Source: Eremophila alpestris peregrina (Eukaryota > Chordata > Aves > Passeriformes > Alaudidae). From it: a stretch of DNA of 64,000 bases. Below are positions 8,901 through 22,705 of the stretch, one piece after another. Where the stretch lies: contig WMCF01000007.1 of NCBI GenBank assembly GCA_009792885.1, positions 7,529,267-7,593,266 on the forward strand. The letters are read 5' to 3'. The notes under the pieces were generated by a model. The model worked only from the letters and a program-made list of their open reading frames with translations. It was not told the origin of the DNA and made no database searches. A program made the position numbers and the translations under genes. The stretch's first letter is position 1. Each line of letters starts with the position of its first letter.

Positions 8901-11900
8901 CAGTCCTTTTATTGGTCTGAGCTGTTTTTGTTTGCAAGGAGCAGTTTGATCCTGTCCATATCTTCACATTTTCAATCATAAGCTTACTGGTTTTATCTTT
9001 CATACTCAGGTGTGATGGCCAGCTTCATTGCTTCTGTCTGAAAATTAAAATCCCTGGTATGGCCATGCACTCTGGTAGCCCTTCAGGGTTGAGCAGAATT
9101 CTGACATGTGAGAGTCATTTAACAAGTACACTCATCATAACTTTCATTTCCAGCTACCTTCATTTCTTGATGTGTTTTGTTTACTCTTTTTTTCAAAGGC
9201 ATCTAATCTAGTTTCAATAACCTTGTAAAGTTTACTTAAACATAGTCCTTTACCAGTAGCTCTAAGAGCAATGGGTGGAATTTTATTATTTTCCACCGTT
9301 TATGTAATCTTAATAGTACCACTGTGCTTCGGCTCTAGTTATACCATTGCAAATTAGGTTTACCATACTACTTATTCCATACAGCAAAGAACTAACCAGA
9401 GGTAAGGTTATACACCAAAATACACAATTTTATACACCATAAATGCATCTTTACTGTTGCCTTAATGTACTGGACCAAGCCTATGTCAGATACTGAGAAC
9501 ATGGTGGTAGGACGCTTAGGTTTTGCTCCTATTGCTCCATACTGCATGGAGATGCTACTGGTAGGGAGCCATTTTGGAGATTTTTGCTATTTTCTCCTTT
9601 CACTTTGAATGCGAGAAAAACTAGTGACTTAACCACTGTTCCATTCTCTGCAATTACTTGGTAGTTTTTCTAACAGTAGATCCTTTTGAGGACTCAAATG
9701 TTATATGAACATAACAACACCTGCATAAGACTCTGCTGCCTTGGGAGAGACTACTACACAGGAAGGAGAGTAAGACAGACTTATGTTCTAGGGATTCTCC
9801 TCCATCAATTCTCCTCTGCACTATTTTCTTTTATGAGGAATAAATGAGAAGCAAACATTTCACAATGTTGAAAAATATGATGGTGGAATTCTTCAGTTCC
9901 TGGATGTCTGCAAAAACATACACTTTATCAGATATTTCTCTTAATTTCCTTTGCAGTAATGTGTTCATCAGCTGTGGTGGAATTGTTGCTGTTACTGTAC
10001 TTTGTGTCAGTTCTTGTCTCAGTACATGGCAATAAATATATTGTTAGAGAGGGAAGGAGAACATTTTGAAGTTGTTATATGCCATTAAATGGTAATCTGG
10101 GAAGTTTGGTTTATGGCATTAGTTTTAACTCTGTTTTTGATACAAGGCTTTGCATAAGTTTTGACAATCCTTTATGATTTCTTAACATTCAGATGTTCAT
10201 GGGCAGAAAACCAGAAAGTTGTAAAAGCTCCTCAGATGGGGCAACTAAACCATGACATCTTTATCAATAAGTTGTGAGCAAATAGGAAGAAAAAAAATAT
10301 CCAAACTGGAAGGGGTCAAACAGTTACATCTATTGCCGGTTGGAGAGAGATTAAGTTTCAAACAGAAATTGGTTGGCAGCTTGCCAAAATAGCTGTTTAA
10401 TCTGCAACATGATCAGTCACTAGAATCATTCTGGAAGTGCAGGAAAAAGAGAAAATACTGGATTAAAACAGTGGTGACAGTAGCTCTCTGTATTTTGAAT
10501 GTATCCAAAAATACTGTTTCTGTTGTTCTCTTATAGCAAGTCTCTCACAAAGGCAGTTTATGGGGAAAGGAGTAAAAGTGTTAGAAAGGCAGTGTTTGAC
10601 AGTGAGCTTAGTAGAATTGTCCCTGTTGTTAGGTCCTGGTTTATATATTTTGTCTAATTACAGCAAAATTTAATCATGTTTTATTTCATTTAAAATATCA
10701 AACCATGTATTACTTTCATGGGTTTCCTCAAGTCAGGAGTGGTACCTGATTTACTAATAGAAACCATTTAAATTTACTCCCAAATGTAAACTTTTAAATA
10801 TCTATATCTACTCTAGCATGTATTTATGAACTATGCTTTTCAAATTAGTTTCAAGTGTTTCTGTTGTTCCTGACAATGACAGTCTCAGTGGCTGATGGAG
10901 TGGGGGACCTGTTTGTTTCTTTATTATTCCTGTAAGATCACCCATCCACCTCTAATTCCAGTGACTGTAAAGTGCAATAGACATGAACATGGGTCTCAAG
11001 ACAAGTAGGTTTGCCTTAGGGTGATTTCATCTCAAGGTGGCTGAGATATCAGAAGGTGGTGATAGGCAGCTATGCTTACACCAAAGAGTTATTAGCAATT
11101 AACACCTATTGAGCAGAAACTTCTGGATAAAAATACTAAGTAATGTTAGCTACAAGTCACCAATGTTCTGCTAATGCTGGTTTTATGTTTTCTAGTTTGC
11201 TAAAGCCAGAAAATATAATTTCCTTTTCTAGTAGAGATATGAATAGAAGCTTGGTGTAAATACGATGGAAGTGAAATGATAGAAGGAGAATATTCTCAAG
11301 GATTTTTTTGCAAATTCTGAGATGATCTTCACAATTAGTAAGTCTTCCTTACTAGAGAGCCTACTGATCAGATGGGTTATCAAGTTTTGAACTCCAACAA
11401 AAACCTCTTTTTCTTTTCAGCTGGACAACGACTGTATTTTCATCTCTTAGATTTTGCACTACTTTGGCCATCTACTCTTTCTGAAAACTAACATAATCCA
11501 AGAACAGCATGAAAACTCATAGTTGCATTCTACTCTTTGTTCTGCCTTTTCCTTTAGCTATTCAAACTTAGGCCTATCTATTGAAGTCTTTGTATTTTAG
11601 GCCTATCTATTTAAGTCTTTATATTTTGATTTCACACCTGTCAGGTGACAAGATGTCTAATTAATAATTAAACTAAACAAATGTAGTAAAGTCTTATTAG
11701 ACATATAACTGTACAATTCATCAAGAATTTTAACCCATAATGGGCCTATTAAAATGATCTATCCCTTTGGTAACTTTTGACACAAAGATGAGTGCATGAT
11801 TGTAACCTATTGTATTACAGCTTTTATTTAGAGCAGATTTTGATTTTTAAATGCCACAAGGTGGCTTTTCATGTTCAGGAAAATCCTGATCATGGTTGTA

Positions 11901-12870
11901 CAAAGCTATGCTGTCTTTCTGGCCCTCCAGTCAAACTTTCACAACCATAGGTCTTACCCACTGTGGTTCAGTGTAGTGATCTGGATATCTGGGTTTTTTC
12001 TCATTGACCTCTTTATAGTTAATCCAAAGGAATCCCTACTCTTGCTAGAATGTTATACCTCTTTGTACAAACAAACAGTAGATTTTTACTATGAGAAGTT
12101 TGCTTTGTCTAAACTCAGTGATCTAGAATCCAGTACTTAATAGTCACCAAATGCTTTTAATTCTATGCTATTATCTTTATGGATAAAGTAGAAACTGCAA
12201 ATGCTGAACTGTGCATGGCATAGTACCTAGTCACTCACAATTTTTCTTTTAGGTCATGGTGTCATGAGTATCTTTTCCAAAATTGTAAAGTCTCTTGGGG
12301 TGAGTGTTGTGCTTGTGAATGCTGAACACTATAAGGTGCAGTATGAAGTTGTCTCATATGCTATGAAGGTCTCATCTGATAGACATTTCTCAGTGCTGTA
12401 TTCAAATACCATTGCAAGCACCACATTATATTGATTTATTATGAAAAATTAGGCTGAAGATACATTGGCGTAGTGGTTGTGGTTTTGTGGCTTACAACCT
12501 CGTTTAACTCCTCAAATTGACTGTAATGAGGAGGAATTCTTTCATCTAGGAATGTGTCTGCCAATCTAAACTATGTAAAGTGTTCTCCATTCTGTGATGG
12601 TGCTGGGCAAACATCCACGATATGTATGTAGACTTTATTGCAGTTTTTCTTCATGGCACCTTGAAAAGCTCAGGCTATTTAATTCTAGGTTATTGACAGC
12701 GTTTGCCTTAATCTGTTCTATTTGATCTCACCTTCTTTAGGTCACTCTTTAGGATACATTTCCTATCCCTGAGCATCTCTGAGAAAAGCTCTCTTGCAGC
12801 TCAGCAATGCTTTTTCAAAGACTGTCTCAAGTGAGCAAAGTGCATCTCAGAGGCAGGTATTGTGTCTGTA
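5986..12870. other. Intergenic, gene-poor AT-rich DNA 3' of FGF20
   Basis: No supported gene. Open frames are short, without domains or codon bias. A perfect octamer ATTTGCAT occurs near 7000 with related POU-like AT motifs nearby (6990-7070), a possible enhancer. A 29-bp tandem duplication lies at 11570-11627. The rest shows no repeat I can name. Confidence 0.6.
11570..11627 (+). repeat. Tandem duplication, two 29-bp units
   Basis: The unit begins AGGCCTATCTATT, with copies at 11570-11598 and 11599-11627. They differ at two positions (G/T and G/A). It is a recent local duplication in otherwise single-copy sequence. Confidence 0.85.
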
Positions 12871-12879
12871 TTTTTGATA

Positions 12880-13005
12880 ATTTCGTGCTGCCTTGGGCTA
12901 TTAGTGCATTCAGGATCAAACCCCAGACCTTTCTTGGCTGTGTAGTGCAGTAGCCCTTGCTACCTTTGCATATTTAGGCAGCCCCTTGACAGTGTTTCAA
13001 ATGCA
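12880..13005 (-). repeat. Possible tRNA-derived SINE relic
   Basis: On the minus strand there is a B-box-like GGTTTGATCC (12913-12922) about 32 bases after an A-box-like TAGCAAGGG (12954-12962), the spacing of a pol III internal promoter as in tRNA-derived SINEs (MIR-like families). The rest is too degraded to assign. It could be a chance match. Confidence 0.25.
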
Positions 13006-16000
13006 AAGGTGACAGATGATGGATGACACTCAGCACTCTCATGTTTTCGTATTAAAAAAAAAGGGGCTATTGTTTCAAAACAGCAAATGCTTTTATCTCA
13101 TGAAGAAACTTCAATAGCTCTGTGAAAGTTTTGGTTGCTTAAAAAAGTTGGTGAGTGTGCCCGTATGTTTTTGTATGATTCTTTTATGAAGCTGGCCAGT
13201 GATGATGAAATTAGCATGTTTTGATCTATATACAAGTTGTTCATAAAGAACTTGAAAGGAGTAGTTAGGAAAATCCAAGTGCTGAAACATTTAAGACGTA
13301 CTTTCTGGTCTCACTTTTTGTGTGATTGTCAGCCAGGGACTATCATGACTGAGGTAGCTTGCCAATTGCCTGCCATAGACACAATATTTATTGCTGTAGT
13401 GGGGATTTCCTATCAGAGATCTGAAGACAGACTTCTATACATTATTTCTCCTAGGTAACTTATTCAAATCAGCAAAAGAAATCTGATAGTAAGGTAAAAA
13501 TAACCAGAAGAAGTGTAATTTTTGGTCTTTGGGCTCATTTGAACATCTTTTTTTTTTTTTTTTGTTTAGGTTTTCTTTCACATGGCTGGAAAGAGGTGAA
13601 GGAAATTGGCTGATGTTCTGCTTTTCCATATAAAATTTAAAACTGTTTAACGATCTTAACATCAATGTATTTTGCTACTGACTTATGAGGTATAAGAATT
13701 TTTTTTCATGCTATTTAAAAAATAGATATATATAGTTTTGCAAGAAATTAATCTCTTTTAAGTCTGTTGGAAATATATGGGAATACTCATCTAATCAAAT
13801 CACAGTTGGCTAATATCTCTGCTTCTCTTTTCCTAAGGTAGAAATACACAGTGTTTTAAAGCACTAAGGATGACAGGATGGGATTAACATGTTGTGAACT
13901 ATTCCCTGTCCCATGTCCCTGCTATTCACAGAAACTATGCTCTCCAAGCAGTTGAATACCTCCAAAGGCTGATTGCTCAGTCATCAATTTTTATTCTGTA
14001 TACATAACCTCCTGTTTCCCTTTGTAGGTACATTCACCTCCATGAACAAATTGGGTCTTCCTGAATACTCATTTTTACAGTTTTTAGAAACTATAGCCTT
14101 AATTCCATGTTCAACCAGCATCTCCTGTTTCACTGGAGAGACCTGGACTCTTCTGATGAAGACTATGCTCCTGTTGCTTGTATTGTTTAGTGCTCACTGG
14201 CAGAGGCAGAGGCAGTCAGAGATAAAACTGCTTTCCCAGGGTTTAGCCCTTGGTTATATAGCTGGGAAGCAGAATCAGAAACTGTCTGGTCTGACATAGA
14301 TCTCATTGGCTGCCTGGCCATAAAAGGCAGATGAATTGTTTGCTTTGAAGAGCATTCAGTAGAATTTTCCCTTTCCATATTCTCTGAGCTGCAGCACCTG
14401 AGGCCTCTCTGTGGTGCAGGTTTTCATAGTGCTGTATTTTATTTGCCAACTAAATAGAGAAAAAGGTCATTACTGGCAAACATCGTGTTTTTCTTATACT
14501 CTACAACCTATATGGGGAACACTAGTTTATTTGATAAGGAATGCTGATCAAACTGTAATTTTATAGTAATGGGGTTCTTTTGTCATCAATGTCTGCTTAT
14601 ACAAAAAGCTAAAGACTGAATGAGATATTCACTTCTGGTCTGACACGTTCACTCATAGATAAAACAAACCACCAGAGTTATTAATCTCTGTACTTTTTCA
14701 TGTCTGCAATTTACACTTAAAATTTCCTAAATCCCTTTGATGGCTCTGTAGCACATTACAGTTTTTCTAATATTAAAAAAAAGTTTCAATAAATTATTTT
14801 ATTTTGAAGCATGAATATATTAGTAAACACAAATGTGAGAATATTGTGTTTCAAATCTGAGTTATTATCTGATTGTGTCCAATGAGAAGACAAATTTTGC
14901 CAGAAGGTATTTCACCAGGAAGGCATGAAAGGACACACTGCAGAGCCATTTGCAAGAGTTTCACTGGGAATTTTAGCCACCTCTGATGCATCGTTGCAAA
15001 CTCCCAAAACATGATCTGCAATGTGTTTTTCCTTTCATCATCATCATCGTCATCATCATCATTGCCATGGCTTTCATCTTTTTAAAAACTTCAGTTTAAA
15101 AGTTATATTTCTGCTTGCTAGATTAAAGGTATCATGCTAGAAAAGGCAGAGTTCCTAGCCATGTAGATCAGAAATAATAGGAAAAGATTGGAAAAAAATA
15201 TTTTTTCATGTACTATAATTACTAAGATAACTATTTTCTCCCTTTACCTGCATACTTTCTTTCTATTTTTAGTGCACTTATATCATCTCATCACATTATG
15301 TGTAGTCCTACTGCTCCCAAAGGGTGAATAATAATGTCAATTTACTGCTTTCTAATTTCCTGGAATTGAGTATCTTGCCAATAAAGTGAAGCAGAAAATT
15401 AAATTAAGAGAACCCTATATTTTAAATGGAGTTTGAAAAGAAATGTGGTGGGCAAAAAATCATGCCATGTTAAATAGAGAAAAGAGCAAGAAGGCAGAAA
15501 AGAAATATTTGTATTGGAGACACAAAATTGTGGCCAAATCTCTGATATCCTTATACTGGTGCACAACACTAGTAATTAAAAAAAAAAAAAAACAACCAGG
15601 AAAACGTGCTAATTTCACACAGGTGGGAAAAACCAATCAGCTCAGATAGGGTGCAAAAATAACAAGTAGCCTGAGGTAGGGCTTTGTAGCACATCTGCAG
15701 TAATTCTGTACTACTCAGAACTCCACCTTTCACAGAAACGCTTTCCCAGCCTTCTGGGTAAATGCCAGTAAAGGACATGGCATTTTGATAACATGCCTTT
15801 CCAGAGGAATAGATGGAATTCTAAAGAACCAGAGATTCTTAAAATGCTTGTCTCATCAGCCATTATTTGAAGAATAGAAGTCCCTTAAGGAATGTTGTGA
15901 GACAGAAGCAGTCCACTTTAGCACACTGCCTGAGACTTCTGAACATGGAAGGACAGCACAGCATTAAGGAGGGTTCTGTCTCTTATCAGGCACCTGAAGT

Positions 16001-16326
16001 ATTAGTCCTGTAACCTTGAAAAGTACAATCCAAAGGAACAGTACATCAGTAACCTTATTGACATCATGTGTACTGCAAAGAAAGAGAGAAATAAACCACA
16101 TTTTTAAACTGGGAATTATTTTTTCCCAGTAAAAGTGCTGCTACTATCAGAACAACTGATGATGAAGAAATGCTGAAGAACTAGTACAGTTCTTCACTAT
16201 CATTTTCCTTCAGCAAGATTGAAAGCCTGAAAGAAAGTATAAAAGTAAAGGTCTGCATGGATGGAATGACTAAAACGCTGAACAGACTTTGTAGGTGGAA
16301 ATTGAGTTTGTGTGTTTTGGTGGTAG
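13006..16326. other. Intergenic, no gene seen
   Basis: AT-rich sequence with a poly(T) run at 13548-13563 and a (CAT)n run at 15036-15062. A perfect 8-bp stem with a 7-base loop lies at 16108-16130 (ACTGGGAA/TTCCCAGT). A somewhat GC-richer stretch at about 14100-14330 resembles no repeat I know. No coding signal. Confidence 0.55.
15036..15062 (+). repeat. (CAT)9 microsatellite, one unit CGT
   Basis: Nine trinucleotide units, the fifth being CGT. Non-coding. Confidence 0.9.
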
Positions 16327-16562
16327 AATTTATTCCCCACCTCCCTCCCCCTCCCTCCACCCCCCCCCAAAAAAAAAAAAAAAACCAACCCAAAACTCCC
16401 AAAAACCCCAAACCAAACCAAAATCAAACCAAACCAAAAAAACAACAACAAAAAAACCCAATTTAAAAAGCCCAAACAAAGAACAACAAACCAACCACCC
16501 CCTCCCCCCCAAAACCAAATCAAACCAAACCAAATTAAAAAAAATAAAAAACATCCCCAAAA
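16327..16562 (+). repeat. C/A-only low-complexity block with strong strand asymmetry
   Basis: A 236-base stretch contains only two G bases (16470 and 16481). It opens with C/T-rich sequence and a C9-A18 run, then has degenerate CCAAA/CAAA units and a second C-rich run at 16496-16510. It is probably an expanded, decayed simple repeat. The reverse strand could form G-rich structures. Long hydrophobic open frames on the minus strand here (rich in F, W, G) are an artefact of the repeat. Confidence 0.85.
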
Positions 16563-19500
16563 GGCAGCATCTGGGGCATTTGAGAACAATCTGTAGCCTG
16601 AAGAGAAGCATACCCATAGCATGAATTATTTTTTTAGTCCTTTTCTCTATGAACAGTGCTACCAGGTTGAATGAGAGCGTCTGTCCATCAATCTCAATAT
16701 CCTGCACAATGTCCAGTGCCAGATGTGAAGAACAGAAGATGTGACCAGGAGAAGCATATAATGGTAATTTTCCAGTGAAATTCTTTAATCCTCCAACTTC
16801 TCGCTTTACTTCACTATCAGTCATACCAAATACTTTGTTATTTTACATTGTGTCCCTTAACACAAAAGTCCTTTTTTATTTTTCTCTTTTAATATTCCTT
16901 CTTCCTTCTTGATAGATATATCAAGGGAGAAGAAAAGGAGTATAAAGAAATTAGAAATTAGAAAAGAAAATCTCAGATATGCTTTCAATTCCAGAAATTG
17001 AAATTCTAGAAATTCTAGATTTTCTCAAAAGTAATATAGCAAGTCTTTGCTGTATGGATTCAGATTTTAGTGTAGCAAAGGGGCAGCACAGATATCCATG
17101 ATACAAGAGAAATAAGTTATTGTTCTTGGCATTGTAAAATCTCCTTACAGGAACTTATTAAAGCAGTTTCAAACTTTTGTTTGGAGCTGACTTGATTCTT
17201 AGCTGTCCTAAGGATCAAGAGAATACCAAGATTGTTTAAAATCAGAATTCCTCTGATTAAACTGATTCCTGGATCACAGATTTCTTGAATAGATCCTAGG
17301 AGTTAAAGATGATGGTAAATAATATTTTATTTATTAAAGGTATAACTTTTTGCCAAGTAGACTACCTTGATTCAGTTATCAATGTTTAGTGTTTAATTTT
17401 AAGATACACTTCCAGATGTAAGACTTGAACATTCCAACATGTATATGCACATGTACAGTTTGTCATGAAAAGTAAGATCAACCTCATTTTTTGGTGAATA
17501 TAAAAAACATATGGATAAAAGAATAAACCACTTGTTTTTGAATGTAACACTGCCATCTAATGAAATAACTGTAAATTACATGAAAGCATTTCCTAGTTTT
17601 GTCACCTGTTTTGGGGGATATAATACAGGATATAACTTCATTATTAATAGCATTTCAATAATAAGAAAATATTACCCTTATCGATTAGTTATTTATTAAT
17701 ATAAAACATAATGGTTATTTAAATAATGGTTATTTACGTTAATAGTATTAAAATTATATTTTAAAATTAGAATAAACTGATCATATGGCAAGCAGCTGAA
17801 AAAAACCCCTTGTCATACAGATGATATTTAAATGAAACTGTGGGCTAAATAAATAAAATGAATAAGGTTTTCTCTGAAGATCAGAAGTAAAAATCCCAAA
17901 TTAAGTGAAACTTCATTTCACATGTCATAATAGATTTATTTTCTGGGTGATATATAATCATAAACACAGTATTTACAGTGCCAGAATTTGTTTTTGCCAG
18001 CTAGTTCACACAAGGTCCTAAATGAGTTTTGGAGATGAAGATACAGACAGTAGAGTCTCCTGGGCTATTTGCACATATGCAGTGTAGTTCTTGAATGAAC
18101 TTGAAGAGTCACTAAGGGAAAATCCTGCCCTACAGGATCTGCAAAGAACTACTCAAACAGAGCAGCACTGCTGTGTGGATGCTGAAGCAGGATAAGGGAT
18201 CCCCTGAGGGTTCACAGTGCTTCATTTTCTGGGACTGTTGGGGGCCAGCTGGGATCCAGCCCTGTTTGGATTTCCCCTGTAGTGGTGATCCTGGGGGTCT
18301 TAAAAAGCTTCTAAGCAGCTTGGTGGCAGCTCTGGGTGTAGGGCTGAGCTTCTCAGCATGGAAAGACTGCAAATGAGTCCTCTCCACACTGTGCTGTGGA
18401 CTTACAGCAAGTGGGCTTTCAGACTCAGTTGAATTTCTAATGATGAACTCAGTTAAAAATTCTTTTCTTGCTCCACTTCCAACTATGGCAATACTAATGA
18501 GAAGCAACCTTGTTAGGTGCTATGTTTGTTTAACAAACCCCACTGAAGAACACCTAGAGATATCAAAACACTTCACTATAGACAAATAAACATTTCTGAA
18601 GTGTCTGTTAATTCACTACAGTGTGTTTTACTGCAGAATGCAACCATTAGTATTTATTTTACAGTCTCAGTTGATACTATGATAACATGGCCAGGTCATA
18701 ATATGGTCATATAGCATGATATTTTATTCTAACATGTCTATGTCATAAAAGTAAAGGCACTTGATATTCCAGCAGTGTTTGTGAGGTCATCCTGCAGCTG
18801 AAATTTGACATAGACAAAGGGGAACAGGCATATACACTCCAGCAAGTAGTATAGTCTCACCAGTCACCAAGTCTGAGATCTGGCTTTTCAGTGAATGAGA
18901 GCATCTTGTTGATTTTATGGAACATGAGGATCTTCACACAAGGAAGATCAAAGGGCTGCATTACGTTTCAATACATAAGTTTATGGGACAGATGGAATTC
19001 ACTCAGAGAGACCCATGACACTCAGGGCCAGATTATCAAAAGTTTCAGACACTAAAACCTATTAGTGTGCTCAAACCTTTATTCCAACACTGTCAGCACT
19101 TTTAGGCTCTATTTAAACCATCAGTCTACAATTTAACTACTGCCAAAGTTCAAATGGAGGTTAAAAGGATGGGCTAAAGGAGGTGGCAAGTCAAAAGAAA
19201 TTTTGGGTTGCCTTTTCTTTGTTTCTGCACACATATTGTCAAACTTTTGGATATTATTTTTAGTTAGCAAGGGAGAAATGAATATTCTTGTGAAGCATAC
19301 CAAAATATCTTTGATGAGGTAATAAATATTAAAATGCTGCATGTCCTTGCCTCTGTGATGTTGGAGCATGAAAAACACATTTTGCTATATCACTGTTGAA
19401 ACATTTCAGGAGTTTCTGTCAAATAAATACCAAATACACTCAGGAAGAAAGGAGGGGTGAACTTCCCATCTTAACAGTGTTCTATCAGATTCCTTACACT

Positions 19501-22500
19501 CCATATTTACCCATGTTTTGATTGTTAATGAATTCTAGTCCTCTGGTAAACTTATCTCTTTTGAGGGGGACTCTAGTTTTGATACTTGCTTTGTGTCTAG
19601 AAGTGTCAGACTCCATGCTCTGGAGTTACCTTTTTAACTTGGAACACTTAGTTCCTTGATCCCAGTGACAGGCCTTATAAGAGGATGGTTTTGCCCTGCT
19701 ACCCTTTCAAAGGAGTAAGATCCTGTAGCTCCTTTGAGTAATGTAACCTAAGGGGACCCTTTTCCATATGTCCAAGATCATGCAGGCTGTGATTTTATGG
19801 AGAAAAGACATGAAGCTGAAGTTGGCTGTTTTACAGCATCTAGCACAAGAATACACAAACTCAGATCATGGAATGACAGCTACATGGGTGTTCAGCCTCA
19901 GATTTCTCATCACTTTTGAATACTCCTAAAGTCCTATTTAGAGACTGTTATCCTCTGCCCTTCATTCAAATAGCTTCTTTTATGAAACAGTCAGCCTTTC
20001 TCAAATTACATTGAGAAATACTCTGTATTGAGGACTTTCTGTGAATTGCTTCCTGACCCCTATGAAGTGATGAAAATTCATCCTCAGGGTATTGATTTCT
20101 TAATTAATTCCCTTCTAGGGTTTGGACTTGAAAATTATGTTACCTTAAATAATAGACAGCTCTTCATCTAATAGAAGTGTCATTTGAATCAAGAAGACTT
20201 GAAGAGCTCTTGCTGAAGAGTTCTGCAGATGATTTCTTTAATATGGAGGCAAAGATGAAAAAAATACAAATAAGCTTCACATTCAAACCTAGTAGAGTTC
20301 CTTGTATTACATGAGATCAACTCTTCTTAAACATGAAGAATTTCTACTAATGTTTCCAACAAAATCACAGGTCCTGCTGCTACTTTATTGGTGTGATCAT
20401 TCTTTAGTATAATTTAGGTGTGGGTAAAATGCACAGTTTGCACAGCTATAGCTGCACTTAGTTGAGTCCATCCTTTCCACCTCAACCCTTCTTACTGCTA
20501 TAAGAAGTAGAACTATCTCCCGTATGCAATATCACATGTTATTCCAGTGTACAATTACAGGTTTTAAATTCATTTGGAACTTTCCAAGCAGTAATGGAAG
20601 ACACTAGAAGATGTTTTTTACATGGAATAGTGAAGGAAGCAGAAAGTGACATCAAATTAAAATGATTATAGCTGCACTTTCTGCACAAGTTTTCAGTTAG
20701 GCAAATTGCTTTTATTGACAATGGCAATTACCCTGTGTGGATTATCTTAAAGCTAACTCAGGATCTAATATTATGAACCTAATTTTTAATATTAATTGCA
20801 ACAGAAGAAAAACTGTCTCATGTTCTTTTTGAAGGACTGAGGAATATTGAAATGTAAGAACTGCAACACGGGCCCTTGTAAATTCATTAGTGACATTAAG
20901 CATAAGCCCTGTGCACATCAGCATGTACACTTAGTGCTTGGACTGCCAAAGCAGACCCAGTAGATACCTGGGCTCAGCTTTGGCTGGATGGTCTTTAATT
21001 ATATCATTGCAGCCTCTGAAAAGCAGGGAGAATGATTAGACCACTCATGGTTTTTAGCAGCATATGCCTGGTCAGATATAACCACGTGATAACACAAGCA
21101 TACTAGATAGAGACAAGATTTCCACACAGCCTGGATGATTTTTTCTATAAGTTTGTAGCCATAAATAATCCTTTCAAGTATTGTTAAAAAACCTGTCAGG
21201 CTAGATAGCCCTTCAATTCAAAAAATAGTATTTAATAAATTTTGACAAGAAGGCAGAGTGTAGTTTCTGTTTTAAAACTATATTTTAAAATCTCTTTGGT
21301 TGCCTCATTCTATTACAGTCCTTTCCTATTATAAGCAAGACATTCTAGAATGAAGATGAAAGGGTTAAAAACTATCAGGCAGGTGTGTTGGTTAGCAAAG
21401 GCTTTAGCTTACTTCTTGGCCCTCACACAGTGCAGGTGTTAAACATCAGCATTTTCAACCTGTTTGATATCTAGGCTTTTGTGTTTGTCATCTGGGGACT
21501 TTTACATTAAATCTGTAGGAAAACCCCCCATTGCTTTGTTGTTTTGGCTGAATAGGATAAAACAGAATTTATTTCTCACAGGTCTTAAGTTTAAAAAGAC
21601 TATGACAGTCAATAGTCTGTCAATCTAAGAAGTGGAGGGGTTTTTTAAACTTGATAGTTTATGTTATTGTAGATCATCCACTATATAACAATAACCATTA
21701 AGAGGTAAAAACAGCAGGCTGACAATTAATGAAATCTGCAGTTACTAATAAATAAGCAGAAAAGCGTATCCAAAAAATGCATTCATTTAATGCCTACTTT
21801 GTATATCTTAGCTTATAAATCTGATACATGTGTTGGGAAACTAAAAAACGTTTTGGCTTTATGATAAAAATTCACTTCAAATTAATTCTGTGTGCAATGT
21901 TAAAGAACAAATAATTGGAAGATATAAAAAGTTCATGTAACCTTAAAATCTGTTACATATGTAAAAGACTTTTTATACATCTTCATATGGAGCTTTAAGT
22001 GCCTTCAATGTCAATAGAATCTGCACAGTATTTTCTTTTTCCCATCCAAGTAACTCTTAAGACATACAAAACCTACCACTGCCCTAACTTCTTTAAAGTG
22101 ATGAACAAAGTATAATAAGGCCTTCTGAATAATTATTAAACTTAATCAGCAGCTGGTTTAGTCCCTTCCTCTAAAGAGTGTGGAACTAATTTTGAATAGC
22201 TGATTTCTCAGGCAGTCGTTGTTCATGACTGACTTTTTTTTTTTGCATGGAGCCCATTCAGAATAGAAACGTAGAGTAAGTTTTTAAGACATGTTTATTT
22301 TCCCTCAGGGATTTCCCTGAAATTGCTTGAACTAGTCTGATAATTAAAATTGTTAGAAAGAAACTTCCACTCGTTCCCAAACTGAGTTCTACAAAAACTT
22401 TCCAATTTGTACTACAGTTATTGGCTTGTTGTGGAAATGGTTTTCAGGACAGCATCCTTGTATTCCTGGATGATATCACAGTATAAAAAAGTGGGAAACT

Positions 22501-22651
22501 GGTTCACTTTTTCTCAGAGACTAGGAGTAAAAATGTCAATCCGCCTCTCTGAAAATTATGGAGTCCTCTTTTTCTGAGTAATTTCCAGATAGCTGATTAA
22601 TTTTGACCTCAGACATCCATCAAAACCTTTCAAAATGTTAAACAGTAATTG
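16563..22651. other. Intergenic, no gene seen
   Basis: AT-rich. A 15-base-period direct repeat (ATAATGGTTATTTA) lies at 17708-17736. A 9-bp inverted repeat AGCTCTTCA/TGAAGAGCT lies at 20158-20208. A slightly GC-richer stretch at 18170-18380 may be an old repeat but is not identifiable. No coding signal. Confidence 0.55.
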
Positions 22652-22652
22652 C

Positions 22653-22705
22653 ATCTATCTATCTGTCTATCTATCTATCTATCTATCCATCCATCCATCT
22701 ATCTA
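22653..22705 (+). repeat. (ATCT)n tetranucleotide microsatellite with ATCC interruption
   Basis: About 13 tetranucleotide units, mostly ATCT, with one GTCT and a block of ATCC units near the 3' end. Likely polymorphic. Confidence 0.92.

Noticed and set aside
14100..14340. GC-richer stretch with a TATA-like CATAAAAG and open frames on both strands
   Set aside because: No repeat or gene identity could be supported, and the open frames are short.
16108..16130. 8-bp stem with a 7-base loop that resembles a terminator or precursor hairpin
   Set aside because: The stem is too short for a miRNA precursor, and intrinsic terminators do not apply in a vertebrate genome.
16330..16824. 164-codon minus-strand frame that looks like a membrane protein
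   Set aside because: The F, W, V and G stretches come from reading the C/A repeat in reverse. There is no start context or homology.
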